Both the position numbers and the translations under genes were made by a program. A DNA stretch of 64,000 nucleotides from Alteromonas portus. Lineage in GTDB: Bacteria > Pseudomonadota > Gammaproteobacteria > Enterobacterales > Alteromonadaceae. Positions within the stretch are counted from its first letter, which is position 1. Every line of letters starts with the position of its first letter. This document shows positions 26,923 through 36,173 of the stretch, one piece after another. Location: the NCBI RefSeq assembly GCF_005117025.1, contig NZ_SWCO01000006.1, positions 34,858-98,857 on the forward strand, written 5' to 3'. Below the pieces are notes generated by a model that was not told the DNA's origin, searched no databases, and was given only the letters and a program-made list of their open reading frames with translations.

Positions 26923-28590
26923 TTATTTAGACATACGCTTATATTTAAGGCGATGGGGTTCAACTACATCTTGTCCAAATTCTTGCTTCAACCAGCTTTC
27001 GTAGTCTGAGTAGTTACCTTCGAAGAAGTTAATGTTACCTTCATCGCGGTAATCCATGATGTGTGTTGCCACACGGTCTAGGAACCAACGGTCGTGCGAG
27101 ATAACCATGGCACAGCCTGGGAACTCCAACAACGCGTTTTCCAAGGCGCGAAGGGTTTCTACGTCTAGGTCGTTGGTTGGCTCATCCAGTAGCAATACGT
27201 TACCGCCTGCTTTAAGCAGTTTCGCCAGGTGAACACGGTTACGCTCACCACCAGACAAGTCCTTGATAAACTTCTGCTGGTCGGTGCCTTTAAAGTTAAA
27301 ACGGCTGCAGTAGGCGCGGCTGTTAATTTCAAAGTTACCAATGCGAATAATGTCTTGTTCGTCAGAAATTTCTTTCCACACGGTGTTGTTTTCGTTCATG
27401 TGGTCGCGGAACTGTTCTACTGCAGCAATTTGAACGGTTTCACCTAAATCGATGGTGCCTGAATCAGGTTGCTCTGCACCGGTAAGCATTCTGAATAAGG
27501 TTGATTTACCCGCGCCGTTAGGACCAACGATACCTACAATGGCACCCTTTGGTACTTTAAACGTTAAGTCATCGATAAGTACGCGATCGCCATAAGACTT
27601 TTTCAGATTGCTTACTTCAATAACTTTGTCGCCTAAGCGTTCACCTGGTGGAATGAAAAGCTCGTTAGTTTCGTTACGCTTTTGGTAATCGCTGGTAGAT
27701 AGTTCTTCAAAGCGGGCCATACGAGCTTTGCTTTTAGCATGACGACCTTTCGGGTTTGAGCGTACCCACTCAAGTTCCTGTTTCATGCTCTTCATACGCG
27801 CCGTTTCGGTACGCTCTTCTTGTTCAAGTCGGTTTTCTTTTTGCTCCAACCAAGAAGAGTAGTTACCTTCCCACGGAATACCTTCACCACGGTCAAGTTC
27901 TAAAATCCAACCTGCGACATTATCAAGGAAGTATCTATCGTGGGTAATAGCGACAACGGTACCCTCATAGTCATGCAAGAAGCGCTCTAGCCATGCCACT
28001 GATTCTGCGTCTAAGTGGTTAGTTGGTTCGTCTAGAAGCAACATTTCAGGCTTCTCTAGAAGTAGGCGACACAGCGCTACGCGGCGGCGTTCACCACCAG
28101 ATAGTTTGCTAACGTCCGCATCCCAAGCTGGAAGGCGAAGAGCATCAGCAGCACGCTCTAGGGCGTTTTCTAGGTTATGGCCGTCTTTGGCTTGAATAAT
28201 AGCTTCTAGCTCACCTTGCTCTTTAGCAAGGGCGTCGAAATCAGCATCCGCTTCTGCATAAGCTGCATACACTTCATCAAGGCGAGTCAACGCGTGTTTA
28301 ACGTCGGCTACGGCTTCTTCGATGTTACCGCGAACATCTTTCGTTTCATCAAGTTGTGGTTCCTGCGGAAGGTAGCCCACTTTTAAGCCCGGCTGAGGGC
28401 GCGCTTCACCTTCAATATCGGTATCTACGCCAGCCATAATGCGAAGTAAGGTTGATTTACCCGCGCCATTTAGACCTAGCACACCAATTTTGGCACCAGG
28501 GAAAAAGCTTAGTGAGATATTTTTTAAAATGTGTCTGTTTGGTGGGACGATTTTGCCCACGCGATGCATACTGTAAACGTATTGAGCCAT
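26923..28590 (-). CDS. ettA: Energy-dependent translational throttle protein EttA (ABC-F)
   Basis: A 555-residue ABC-F ATPase with two nucleotide-binding domains and no membrane domain. Walker A motifs are GLNGAGKST (near residue 40) and GPNGAGKST (near 355). The signature motifs LSGGERRRVAL and LSGGERNRVHL and the EttA-type arm and linker regions are present, along with DEPTNHLD and DEPTNDLD. It binds the ribosomal E site and gates elongation by energy state. It is monocistronic, followed by its own terminator. The length equals E. coli EttA (555). Confidence 0.97.
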   Translation of the reverse strand: MAQYVYSMHRVGKIVPPNRHILKNISLSFFPGAKIGVLGLNGAGKSTLLRIMAGVDTDIEGEARPQPGLKVGYLPQEPQLDETKDVRGNIEEAVADVKHALTRLDEVYAAYAEADADFDALAKEQGELEAIIQAKDGHNLENALERAADALRLPAWDADVSKLSGGERRRVALCRLLLEKPEMLLLDEPTNHLDAESVAWLERFLHDYEGTVVAITHDRYFLDNVAGWILELDRGEGIPWEGNYSSWLEQKENRLEQEERTETARMKSMKQELEWVRSNPKGRHAKSKARMARFEELSTSDYQKRNETNELFIPPGERLGDKVIEVSNLKKSYGDRVLIDDLTFKVPKGAIVGIVGPNGAGKSTLFRMLTGAEQPDSGTIDLGETVQIAAVEQFRDHMNENNTVWKEISDEQDIIRIGNFEINSRAYCSRFNFKGTDQQKFIKDLSGGERNRVHLAKLLKAGGNVLLLDEPTNDLDVETLRALENALLEFPGCAMVISHDRWFLDRVATHIMDYRDEGNINFFEGNYSDYESWLKQEFGQDVVEPHRLKYKRMSK

Positions 28591-28988
28591 GCTCTATCCT
28601 CGCTGAAAAAGCGGTGAAAAATAATTTAGTCTTTATTGGTGCGTATTCTACTCGTAACAAGGCTGTTTATGCTAGAGCCTGTTGACCTTTGGAGTACGAA
28701 TTCTAGTTTAGATGGCAGACAGGCTGCCGCAAAAGTGTGCAGCAAAAGACAATAAGCCCTTAACATAAAGGCTAGGTGTTTTCGCGCTTGGATGTTATTT
28801 GAGCGCTCATGTCAAAAAGATTGATTTATGCATCGGTTGGCGAAGCGATTTAAGGTAAACTTGCTTTTATAAAAATGAGTAATTTATAAGAATGAGTAAA
28901 ACGTGCTCATGGGTGAGCTTGAAATCAAACAGAAAGTTCCCAGAGCGATAGACTCAATACTATTCATATATCTGAACAGGTAATTAAG
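28591..28988. other. Intergenic region between ettA and lpxD
   Basis: About 400 bases between divergent genes. No convincing coding frame, hairpin terminator or RNA gene was seen. It must contain the ettA promoter (minus) and the lpxD promoter (plus); no -35/-10 pair stands out. Confidence 0.5.
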
Positions 28989-30017
28989 ATGACCGCTATG
29001 AATAAACGCACATACAGCCTGGATGAACTTGCCAAACATGTAGGTGGGGAAGTGCAGGGCGATGGAAATGTTACTATTTCTGCAGTGGGTACGTTATCTG
29101 GTGCAGCATCGCATCAAATCTCGTTTCTAACCAACCCAAAATATAAGCCGCAGTTAAAAGATACTCAGGCGGGTGCGGTAATTCTGCACGAAAGCTTAAA
29201 AGCAGACAGCCCAGTGCCTGCCTTAGTTGTGGCAAATCCTCATGCTGCCTTTGCTCTTATCGCTCAGTTATACGATACCACTCCAGCGGTAGCGACAGGT
29301 ATTGCTGAGACAGCGGTTATTGCGCCATCTGCCCGAATTGGCAGCGATGTATCCCTAGGTCACAATGTGATCATTGAAGAAAACGTGGTACTAGGCGATA
29401 GAGTTACGGTTGGCGCAAATACGGTTATTCGCAGAGGTACTCATATTGGTGAAGGCTGTACCATTCACCCGAACGTGACTATCTATCATGACGTGGTAAT
29501 TGGTAAGCGCGTGACGATTCATAGCCAAACGGTGATTGGTGCGGCAGGCTTTGGTTACGCTAACGATAAAGGCGTATGGATCCCTATTCCACAAACTGGA
29601 TCAGTTCGCATTGGAGATGATAGTCAGATTGGTGCTAGCAGCAGCATTGACCGCGGCGCTATGGAAGATACGGTGTTAGGCACCAATGTTATTATCGATA
29701 ACCAAGTACAAATTGGCCACAACTGTATTATTGGTGATCATTCATGCATCTGCGGCGCTACCGGTATTGCTGGTAGCTGTCATATTGGCAAACACGTGAT
29801 TATTGGTGGTGGAGTGGGCGTCAACGGTCACATTAGCATTTGCGATAATGTTCAGGTGACTGGCTACACCATGATTGTACAAGATATCACTGAACCGGGT
29901 GTTTATTCTTCTGGTCAGCCAGCACAAACCAACCGTGACTGGCGTAAAAATACGGTTCGCCTTGCCAAAATTGGTAGTTTATTTGACCGTGTTAAAGCCC
30001 TTGAAAAACAGGTCTGA
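28989..30017 (+). CDS. lpxD: UDP-3-O-(3-hydroxyacyl)glucosamine N-acyltransferase, stand-alone
   Basis: A 342-residue LpxD, which adds the N-linked hydroxyacyl chain in lipid A synthesis. An N-terminal uridine-binding domain (residues 1-105) is followed by a left-handed beta-helix of hexapeptide repeats, with GFGYANDKGVWIPIPQTG and the active-site His in VQIGHNCIIGDH, and a C-terminal helix. It is not in the usual bamA-skp-lpxD-fabZ-lpxA cluster; its neighbours are ettA and glyA. This could be a second lpxD or a relocated single copy. A terminator follows. Confidence 0.92.
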   Translation: MTAMNKRTYSLDELAKHVGGEVQGDGNVTISAVGTLSGAASHQISFLTNPKYKPQLKDTQAGAVILHESLKADSPVPALVVANPHAAFALIAQLYDTTPAVATGIAETAVIAPSARIGSDVSLGHNVIIEENVVLGDRVTVGANTVIRRGTHIGEGCTIHPNVTIYHDVVIGKRVTIHSQTVIGAAGFGYANDKGVWIPIPQTGSVRIGDDSQIGASSSIDRGAMEDTVLGTNVIIDNQVQIGHNCIIGDHSCICGATGIAGSCHIGKHVIIGGGVGVNGHISICDNVQVTGYTMIVQDITEPGVYSSGQPAQTNRDWRKNTVRLAKIGSLFDRVKALEKQV

Positions 30018-30025
30018 TCTCGCGC

Positions 30026-30062
30026 TGGCGCAGGTATTACGTTAAACCTGCGCCATTTATAT
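30026..30062 (+). terminator. Terminator after lpxD
   Basis: TGGCGCAGGT/ACCTGCGCCA is a perfect 10-bp stem with a 10-base loop, followed by TTTATATTAATTT, a moderate T-rich tail. Confidence 0.75.
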
Positions 30063-30171
30063 TAATTTGGTCATAAAGCGGTATACAAGACCCTCAAAAT
30101 GACTAGAATATGGCTCGAATTTGAGCAATCAGTGCGTAACGCCATATAAAAACCGCAGTTAAGGAGCCCCC

Positions 30172-31428
30172 ATGTTTTCTCGCGAAATGAATATAGCTGA
30201 CTTCGATCCTGAATTAGCCGATGCAATGTCTAAAGAGGTTGAGCGTCAAGAACATCACATTGAGCTAATTGCCTCTGAGAACTATTGTAGTCCACGTGTG
30301 ATGGAAGCACAGGGTTCACAGCTTACTAATAAGTACGCTGAAGGTTACCCAGGCAAGCGCTACTACGGTGGTTGTGAGCACGTAGACGTTGTTGAACAAC
30401 TTGCTATTGACCGTGCAAAAGCACTTTTTGGTGCAGACTACGCGAACGTTCAACCGCACGCTGGTTCACAAGCTAACTCTGCCGTATTCATGGCATTACT
30501 TGACGCAGGCGATACGGTGTTGGGAATGAGCCTTTCTGAAGGTGGTCACCTAACTCACGGTTCACACGTAAACTTCTCTGGTAAAACCTATAACGCTGTA
30601 CAGTATGGTTTGAACAAAGAAACCGGCGAAATCGATTACGCGCAGGTTGAAGCGCTTGCTAAAGAGCACAAGCCGAAAATGATTATCGGTGGTTTCTCTG
30701 CTTACTCAGGCATTGTTGATTGGGCGAAATTCCGCGAAATCGCAGATAGCGTTGGCGCATACTTACTTGTTGATATGGCGCACGTAGCGGGCTTAGTAGC
30801 CGCTGGCGTTTATCCAAACCCGCTTCCTCATGCTCATGTAGTAACGACGACTACCCATAAAACGCTTGCGGGTCCGCGTAGTGGTCTAATCCTATCTTCA
30901 TGTGGCGACGAAGCAATTTACAAAAAGCTTAACAGCTCAGTATTCCCAGGTAACCAAGGTGGTCCACTTTGCCACGTAATCGCAGCTAAAGCCGTTGCCT
31001 TTAAAGAAGCGCTACAGCCAGAATTTAAAGTGTATCAGCAGCAGGTTGTTGCAAATGCGAAAGCGATGGTTTCTGTAATGCAAGAGCGCGGTTACAACAT
31101 CGTTTCTGGCGGTACTGACAACCATTTGTTCCTTCTTGACCTTATTGACAAGGACATTACCGGTAAAGATGCAGATGCAGCACTAGGTGCCGCAAACATC
31201 ACGGTAAACAAAAACTCAGTGCCAAATGATCCGCGTTCACCGTTTGTAACCAGCGGTCTTCGTATCGGTAGCCCAGCGATCACTCGCCGTGGTTTCAAAG
31301 AAGAACAAGCTAAGCAAGTTGCAACATGGATTTGCGACATCCTAGATAACATGGGCGATGAGTCTGTTATCAAACGCGTTCAAGACGAAGTAGTTGCACT
31401 TTGCGCACAATTCCCTGTTTATAAATAA
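30172..31428 (+). CDS. glyA: Serine hydroxymethyltransferase
   Basis: A 418-residue PLP enzyme interconverting serine and glycine with tetrahydrofolate, the main source of one-carbon units. Diagnostic segments are [40 protein letters not shown] and the PLP-lysine site [16 protein letters not shown]. It has the full family length (E. coli 417). A GGAG ribosome site precedes ATG 30172. nrdR follows after an unusual inverted repeat. Confidence 0.98.
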   Translation: MFSREMNIADFDPELADAMSKEVERQEHHIELIASENYCSPRVMEAQGSQLTNKYAEGYPGKRYYGGCEHVDVVEQLAIDRAKALFGADYANVQPHAGSQANSAVFMALLDAGDTVLGMSLSEGGHLTHGSHVNFSGKTYNAVQYGLNKETGEIDYAQVEALAKEHKPKMIIGGFSAYSGIVDWAKFREIADSVGAYLLVDMAHVAGLVAAGVYPNPLPHAHVVTTTTHKTLAGPRSGLILSSCGDEAIYKKLNSSVFPGNQGGPLCHVIAAKAVAFKEALQPEFKVYQQQVVANAKAMVSVMQERGYNIVSGGTDNHLFLLDLIDKDITGKDADAALGAANITVNKNSVPNDPRSPFVTSGLRIGSPAITRRGFKEEQAKQVATWICDILDNMGDESVIKRVQDEVVALCAQFPVYK

Positions 31429-31442
31429 ATAGGTTTGTGTTT

Positions 31443-31512
31443 TATTGCGTACTTTGGTACTAATGCTGGACTAACTAGTCTACATTTGGTTAATAAGCCT
31501 AAGTACGCAATA
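31443..31512 (+). repeat. 12-bp inverted repeat in the glyA-nrdR gap
   Basis: TATTGCGTACTT at 31443-31454 is exactly repeated in inverse as AAGTACGCAATA at 31501-31512, with 46 bases between. The right arm ends just before the nrdR ribosome site (AAGGA). In RNA this could close a large stem-loop over the leader; in DNA it could be a paired operator. It does not match the NrdR-box consensus. Confidence 0.45.
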
Positions 31513-31526
31513 TTTAAGGATTATTC

Positions 31527-31976
31527 ATGTTTTGCCCGTTTTGTTCAGAACAAGAAACAAAAGTTATTGATTCTCGTTTGGTTGCAGAAGGGCAACAGGT
31601 GCGCAGGCGCCGTGAATGTATGGTGTGTCACGAGCGATTCACGACCTTTGAAAGTGCTGAGCTTGTGATGCCCCGCGTTATTAAACGCGATGGTTCTCGT
31701 GAACCGTTTAACGAAGACAAACTTCGTGCAGGCTTGCAACGCGCGCTAGAAAAGCGCCCTGTTAGCACTGAAAAAGTTGAACAATGTATTCTCTCACTTA
31801 AGTCACAGTTGCGCGCGACCGGTGAACGCGAAGTGAGCAGTGAATTGCTCGGCAACCTAATAATGAAAGCCCTCAAAGAACTCGATAAAGTTGCCTATGT
31901 TCGGTTCGCCTCCGTTTATCGCTCTTTTGAAGATATTCGTGAATTCGGAGAAGAGATTGCACGATTAGGAGATTAA
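31527..31976 (+). CDS. nrdR: Transcriptional repressor NrdR
   Basis: A 149-residue repressor of ribonucleotide reductase genes. The zinc ribbon has Cys3, Cys6, Cys31 and Cys34 (CPFC and [13 protein letters not shown]); the ATP-cone domain follows ([21 protein letters not shown] to about residue 140). It senses dATP/ATP. It precedes ribD after 50 bases, the usual nrdR-ribD order in gammaproteobacteria. Confidence 0.97.
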   Translation: MFCPFCSEQETKVIDSRLVAEGQQVRRRRECMVCHERFTTFESAELVMPRVIKRDGSREPFNEDKLRAGLQRALEKRPVSTEKVEQCILSLKSQLRATGEREVSSELLGNLIMKALKELDKVAYVRFASVYRSFEDIREFGEEIARLGD

Positions 31977-32026
31977 GTCGGCTACCTCTCAAACATCAGA
32001 CACTTAGGGCTACAACAGGAATCCAA

Positions 32027-33166
32027 GTGAACCACGATACGGTTAAAAACGATTATTTTTGGATGGCAAAAGCCATTCAGCTTGCCCAACAAGGGCGCTT
32101 TACCACCTCTCCGAATCCTCGCGTTGGCTGTGTAATTGTTGACGAAAACAATCAACTGCTTGGTCAGGGGTATCACATTCAAGCTGGTACACCCCATGCC
32201 GAAGTCCATGCATTAAGACAAGCTACAAACGCACGCCCGCAAGGCGCAAAAGGCGCGACGGCATACGTTACACTTGAACCTTGTAGTCATTTTGGTCGCA
32301 CACCGCCGTGCGCTATTGCCTTGGTAGAAGCAAAGGTCGCGCGGGTGGTTATTGCTATGACCGACCCTAACCCGAATGTATGCGGAAAGGGTATTAACAT
32401 CTTACAGGAAGCAGGTATTGAAGTAGTCAGCGACGTGATGGCTGCTGAAGCCGCTGCGCTAAACCCCGGGTTTATTAAACGCATGCTTACCGGCAAACCT
32501 TTTGTTCGCGTTAAATTGGGCATTAGCTTAGATGGAAAGATAGCGCTTCAAAATGGCATAAGTCAGTGGATCACTGGACCCGAGGCAAGGCGAGATGTGC
32601 AGCGCTATCGCGCGCAAAGCTGTGTAGTGTTAACGGGCTCCGGGACGGTTAAAGCTGATGATCCTAGCTTGTTGGTGCGAGAAAAAGAGGCTCAGTTTGA
32701 AGATTATCCTCTAGAGCACATCCGTCAACCAGCTCGGGTTGTTGTCGATGGCAAGAGCAAGCTTAGTCGAAACTACACTTTATTTAACGACGGCAATACT
32801 ACCTTAACGGCTACTTCGCAGTCCCATCCTGATACAGCAACACAGCACTATCTATCGGTAGATGAAAAGGACGGTAAGCTTAACTTACATTCATTAATGT
32901 CGGCATTAGGCGATAAGCAGTATAATGAAGTATGGGTGGAAGCGGGTCCAGGCCTCGCTGGTGCATTACTGCAAGAAGGGCTGGTAGATGAGCTAATTTG
33001 CTACCAAGCGCCAAAGCTTTTAGGTGATAAGGGCATAAGTATGGTTAATTTCCCAGCGTTTACGTCGTTAGATGAATGTATTTCGCTTTCGCTTATTGAA
33101 AATCGTCAGGTGGGCAACGATATTAAGCTTATCTTCCGCCCTGATGTTAGCAGCACACGTGGTTAA
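32027..33166 (+). CDS. ribD: Bifunctional riboflavin deaminase/reductase
   Basis: A 379-residue enzyme performing deamination and reduction in the pyrimidine branch of riboflavin synthesis. The N-terminal cytidine-deaminase-like zinc domain has HAEV (His58, Glu60) and PCSHFGRTPPC with two cysteine ligands. The C-terminal reductase domain has LGISLDGKIAL and WVEAGPGLAGALL. The start is the GTG at 32027, with AGGAA upstream. It begins the run ribD-ribE-ribBX. Confidence 0.95.
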   Translation: MNHDTVKNDYFWMAKAIQLAQQGRFTTSPNPRVGCVIVDENNQLLGQGYHIQAGTPHAEVHALRQATNARPQGAKGATAYVTLEPCSHFGRTPPCAIALVEAKVARVVIAMTDPNPNVCGKGINILQEAGIEVVSDVMAAEAAALNPGFIKRMLTGKPFVRVKLGISLDGKIALQNGISQWITGPEARRDVQRYRAQSCVVLTGSGTVKADDPSLLVREKEAQFEDYPLEHIRQPARVVVDGKSKLSRNYTLFNDGNTTLTATSQSHPDTATQHYLSVDEKDGKLNLHSLMSALGDKQYNEVWVEAGPGLAGALLQEGLVDELICYQAPKLLGDKGISMVNFPAFTSLDECISLSLIENRQVGNDIKLIFRPDVSSTRG

Positions 33167-33186
33167 CGCGATTAAAGAGGAACATT

Positions 33187-33849
33187 ATGTTTACTGGAAT
33201 TATTCAAGCGCTAGGTACTATTAAAAAGCTTGATAACCGAGGCAACGATATTCGCCTAACCGTTGCATCACCTACGCTTGATATGTCTGATGTCGCACTT
33301 GGCGACAGTATTGCAACCAATGGTGTTTGCTTAACAGTCACCGATATGGGACCCGATTATTATTGCGCTGATGTGTCGGCAGAGACTATCAAGTTAACAG
33401 GTTTTGCCCATTACAGTGCAGGTTCAACGGTTAATCTTGAGAAGGCAATGCGGCCAAGCGACCGCTTAGGTGGTCATATCGTGTCAGGTCACGTGGACGG
33501 CGTAGGTGAAGTAACACAAATCATTAAGCACTCAGACTACGTCGAATTCTGGGTAAAAGCGCCAGAAGCCCTGGCTAAATATATTGCTCATAAAGGCAGT
33601 ATTACTGTCGATGGCATTAGTTTGACCGTTAATGAAGTTAATGGCGCTGAATTTATGCTTTGGATCATTCCTCATACGTTGCAAGAAACCATTATGGGAA
33701 GCTATAAGGTGGGCACAGCGGTAAACCTAGAAGTTGATGTCATTGCGCGCTACTTAGAGCGATTGATGCTGGGCGACAAAGCCGCCGAGCCAAAAAGCAA
33801 AGGCATCGACATGGCATTTCTTGCCGAGAACGGATTTTTAAGAAAATAA
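33187..33849 (+). CDS. ribE: Riboflavin synthase alpha chain
   Basis: A 220-residue riboflavin synthase converting two lumazine molecules to riboflavin. It shows the internal duplication of lumazine-binding domains: [10 protein letters not shown] and GVCLTV in the first half, [15 protein letters not shown] and [14 protein letters not shown] in the second. This is the enzyme called RibC in some E. coli nomenclature. It is 20 bases after ribD, with AGAGGAA before ATG 33187. Confidence 0.96.
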   Translation: MFTGIIQALGTIKKLDNRGNDIRLTVASPTLDMSDVALGDSIATNGVCLTVTDMGPDYYCADVSAETIKLTGFAHYSAGSTVNLEKAMRPSDRLGGHIVSGHVDGVGEVTQIIKHSDYVEFWVKAPEALAKYIAHKGSITVDGISLTVNEVNGAEFMLWIIPHTLQETIMGSYKVGTAVNLEVDVIARYLERLMLGDKAAEPKSKGIDMAFLAENGFLRK

Positions 33850-33869
33850 CCCTACAAGAAGCACACAAC

Positions 33870-34970
33870 ATGGCATTTAACACTACACAAGAAATAATTG
33901 AAGACATTCGCCAAGGTAAAATGGTTATCTTGATGGATGATGAAGATAGGGAAAACGAAGGTGATTTAATCATGGCGGCTGAGCATGTGACGCCAGAAGC
34001 CATTAACTTTATGGTTACCCACGCCCGCGGCTTGGTGTGTTTGCCGATGACCCAAGAGCGCTGTCGTACCCTGAACTTGCCGTTAATGGTGGATAAAAAC
34101 GAAGCACAGTTTTCTACCAACTTCACTGTGTCTATTGAAGCGGCAACCGGCGTGACTACAGGTATTTCAGCGGCAGATCGCGCCACAACAATCAAAGCTG
34201 CTGTTGCAAAAGATGCGAAAGCAACAGACATTGTGCAGCCGGGTCATATTTTTCCCTTAATCGCTAAAGATGGTGGTGTACTTAATCGTGCGGGTCACAC
34301 CGAAGCGGGTGTAGACCTGCCGCGTTTGGCTGGATTAGAGCCAGCTGGGGTTATCGTAGAAATTCTTAATGAAGACGGCACTATGGCTCGCCGCCCTGAG
34401 CTAGAAAAGTTTGCGGCAAAACATAACCTTAAAATCGGCACTATTGCTGATTTAATTGAATATCGCAACTTAAACGAAACCACCATACAGAAAGTTGCTC
34501 AATGCAACATGCCAACCGAGTATGGTGACTTCGAGCTGCACACGTTTAAAGACAGCATCGACAACCAGCTTCATTTCGCACTTAAAAAAGGCGAGATTAA
34601 AGAAGACGAGCCGACACTTGTACGTGTGCACCTTCACAATACCTTTAGTGATCTTCTTGGCTCTACGCGCGGTATTCATCGCTCTATGACGCTTGCAGAT
34701 GGAATGCGCAAAATTTCAGAAGAGGGTGGCGTATTGGTGCTGTTAGGTAAAGAAGAGCATATTGAAAGTCAGGTACGCCGCTTTGCCGCAGAAGACAGAG
34801 GCGAGCGCCCAGCTGGCGCTGACTGGCAGGGGTCATCGCGCACTATTGGTGTAGGCAGTCAAATTCTAGCATCAATGGGCGTACACAAAATGCGTCTTTT
34901 AAGTAAGCCAATTAAATATCACGCACTTTCTGGTTACGGCCTTGAAGTGGTGGAGTACGTGCACGACTAG
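33870..34970 (+). CDS. DHBP synthase with degenerate GTP-cyclohydrolase-II-like domain (RibBX type)
   Basis: A 366-residue fusion. The N-terminal part (about 1-205) is an intact 3,4-dihydroxy-2-butanone-4-phosphate synthase, with [37 protein letters not shown] and [21 protein letters not shown]. The C-terminal part keeps the RibA fold (FGDFEL-like start, [22 protein letters not shown]) but lacks the three zinc cysteines of Rib[18 protein letters not shown] occupies that place. Such RibBX proteins probably have no cyclohydrolase activity, so another ribA should exist outside the window. It is the third gene of the run, 20 bases after ribE. Confidence 0.88.
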   Translation: MAFNTTQEIIEDIRQGKMVILMDDEDRENEGDLIMAAEHVTPEAINFMVTHARGLVCLPMTQERCRTLNLPLMVDKNEAQFSTNFTVSIEAATGVTTGISAADRATTIKAAVAKDAKATDIVQPGHIFPLIAKDGGVLNRAGHTEAGVDLPRLAGLEPAGVIVEILNEDGTMARRPELEKFAAKHNLKIGTIADLIEYRNLNETTIQKVAQCNMPTEYGDFELHTFKDSIDNQLHFALKKGEIKEDEPTLVRVHLHNTFSDLLGSTRGIHRSMTLADGMRKISEEGGVLVLLGKEEHIESQVRRFAAEDRGERPAGADWQGSSRTIGVGSQILASMGVHKMRLLSKPIKYHALSGYGLEVVEYVHD

Positions 34971-35025
34971 TGCTGGCTTACTGGCTCTTTGTTAAGTCTA
35001 TTGCGAAGGCTTGGTGAACTAGAGT

Positions 35026-35078
35026 GGGGTAGCAGGCTCGATCTGGTACCCCCCTCCGTATCTCTGTGGTCAAGGAGG
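35026..35078 (+). other. Structured leader between ribBX and ribH
   Basis: Two adjacent potential stems: GGGGTA (35026-35031) with TACCCC (35047-35052), and CCTCC (35053-35057) with GGAGG (35074-35078). They are mutually close and could form alternative pairings. The sequence does not match the conserved FMN riboswitch core. It may be attenuator-like or a ribBX 3' end; no T-run follows. Confidence 0.3.
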
Positions 35079-35215
35079 TGCAACGAGCATTCCCTCACCA
35101 CATTGCGTTAAGCAAAAGTATCCGTTTACGAATAGTTGAAGTTAAAGAAACAATCGATTTAGTTTGGGCGTAGTTGTGGTATACTTCGCGCCGTTTTTTC
35201 TCGAGGAATGAATCC

Positions 35216-35689
35216 ATGCAGGTAATTGAAGGTAATATCAGAGCAACCGGTAAGAAGTTTGCTATCGTTGTATCACGCTTTAATAGCTTTGTTGTTGAAA
35301 GCTTACTAGAAGGTGCATTAGACACGCTAGAGCGTCACGGTGAAGTGAGTGATGACGATATCACGCTAGTGCGTGTACCCGGTGCTTACGAGTTACCTGT
35401 AGTAGCTAAGAAATTAGCTGAGAAAAAGTCATTTGACGCCATCATCGCGCTAGGTGCGGTTATTCGTGGTGGTACACCACACTTTGATTTTGTAGCAGGC
35501 GAGTGTAACAAAGGTCTTGCGCAAGTCTCACTTGAATACGGTGTGCCCGTATCATTTGGCGTAATTACAACAGATTCAATTGAACAAGCAATCGAGCGTT
35601 CAGGAACCAAAGCGGGCAACAAAGGTGCGGAAGCTGCACTTGGCGCGCTGGAAATGGTTAACGTGATCGATGCTGTTGAAAAGCTTTAA
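35216..35689 (+). CDS. ribH: 6,7-dimethyl-8-ribityllumazine synthase
   Basis: A 157-residue lumazine synthase, the penultimate step of riboflavin synthesis. Motifs are [50 protein letters not shown] (the catalytic His in the GTPHFDF segment) and [24 protein letters not shown]. The frame is open upstream, but GAGGA before ATG 35216 fixes the start. A TATACT sequence at 35180-35185 could be a separate -10 box. nusB follows after 12 bases. Confidence 0.97.
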   Translation: MQVIEGNIRATGKKFAIVVSRFNSFVVESLLEGALDTLERHGEVSDDDITLVRVPGAYELPVVAKKLAEKKSFDAIIALGAVIRGGTPHFDFVAGECNKGLAQVSLEYGVPVSFGVITTDSIEQAIERSGTKAGNKGAEAALGALEMVNVIDAVEKL

Positions 35690-35701
35690 GGTAAACATTA
35701 A

Positions 35702-36124
35702 GTGAAAGTTTCAGCTCGTCGTAAAGCCCGTGAACTCGCCCTGCAAGGTGTGTATTCATGGCAAATGAGTCACAACGATATTCAGCAGGTTGAACTGGCG
35801 CTAGCCACCAGTAACGACATGCAAAAGGTAGATATGGCCTATTTTCAAGCCTTGCTTCGCGGTGTTGCACACAATGCAAGCAACCTTGATGCAACCATTA
35901 AACCTTACCTTGGCCGTTTGCCTGAAGAGTTAGACGCTATTGAAAAAGCGATCTTGCGCATTGCGACGCTGGAACTGACTGAGCGCATTGACGTACCGTA
36001 CCGCGTAATCATTAATGAAGCGATTGAGCTTGCTAAAGCATTTGGTGCTGAAGAGAGCCACAAGTTCATTAATGGCGCACTGGATAAAGCAGTGCGCACA
36101 TTGCGCAAAGACGAGCGCGACTAA
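35702..36124 (+). CDS. nusB: Transcription antitermination factor NusB
   Basis: A 140-residue all-helical NusB protein that binds boxA RNA with NusE in rRNA antitermination. Motifs are ARRKARELALQGVYSWQ, ILRIATLELTERIDVPYRVIINEAIELAKAFG and KFINGALDKAVR. The start is the GTG at 35702. It has a direct target in this window: the boxA-like sequence of the rrn leader at 63898. Confidence 0.97.
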   Translation: MKVSARRKARELALQGVYSWQMSHNDIQQVELALATSNDMQKVDMAYFQALLRGVAHNASNLDATIKPYLGRLPEELDAIEKAILRIATLELTERIDVPYRVIINEAIELAKAFGAEESHKFINGALDKAVRTLRKDERD

Positions 36125-36173
36125 CCTTACCGTGGCGGCATGGATTGCCGCTAAAAGGGTTTAAAAAATTACC

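Noticed and set aside
35078..35173. Short GTG frame after an AAGGAGGTG sequence in the ribH leader, about 31 codons
   Set aside because: The GTG lies inside the ribosome-site-like sequence, which leaves no spacing for initiation; the product resembles no known leader peptide.
34971..35215. FMN riboswitch upstream of ribH
   Set aside because: The conserved AGGGGCGGGG/CCCACCGGCGGTA core is absent.
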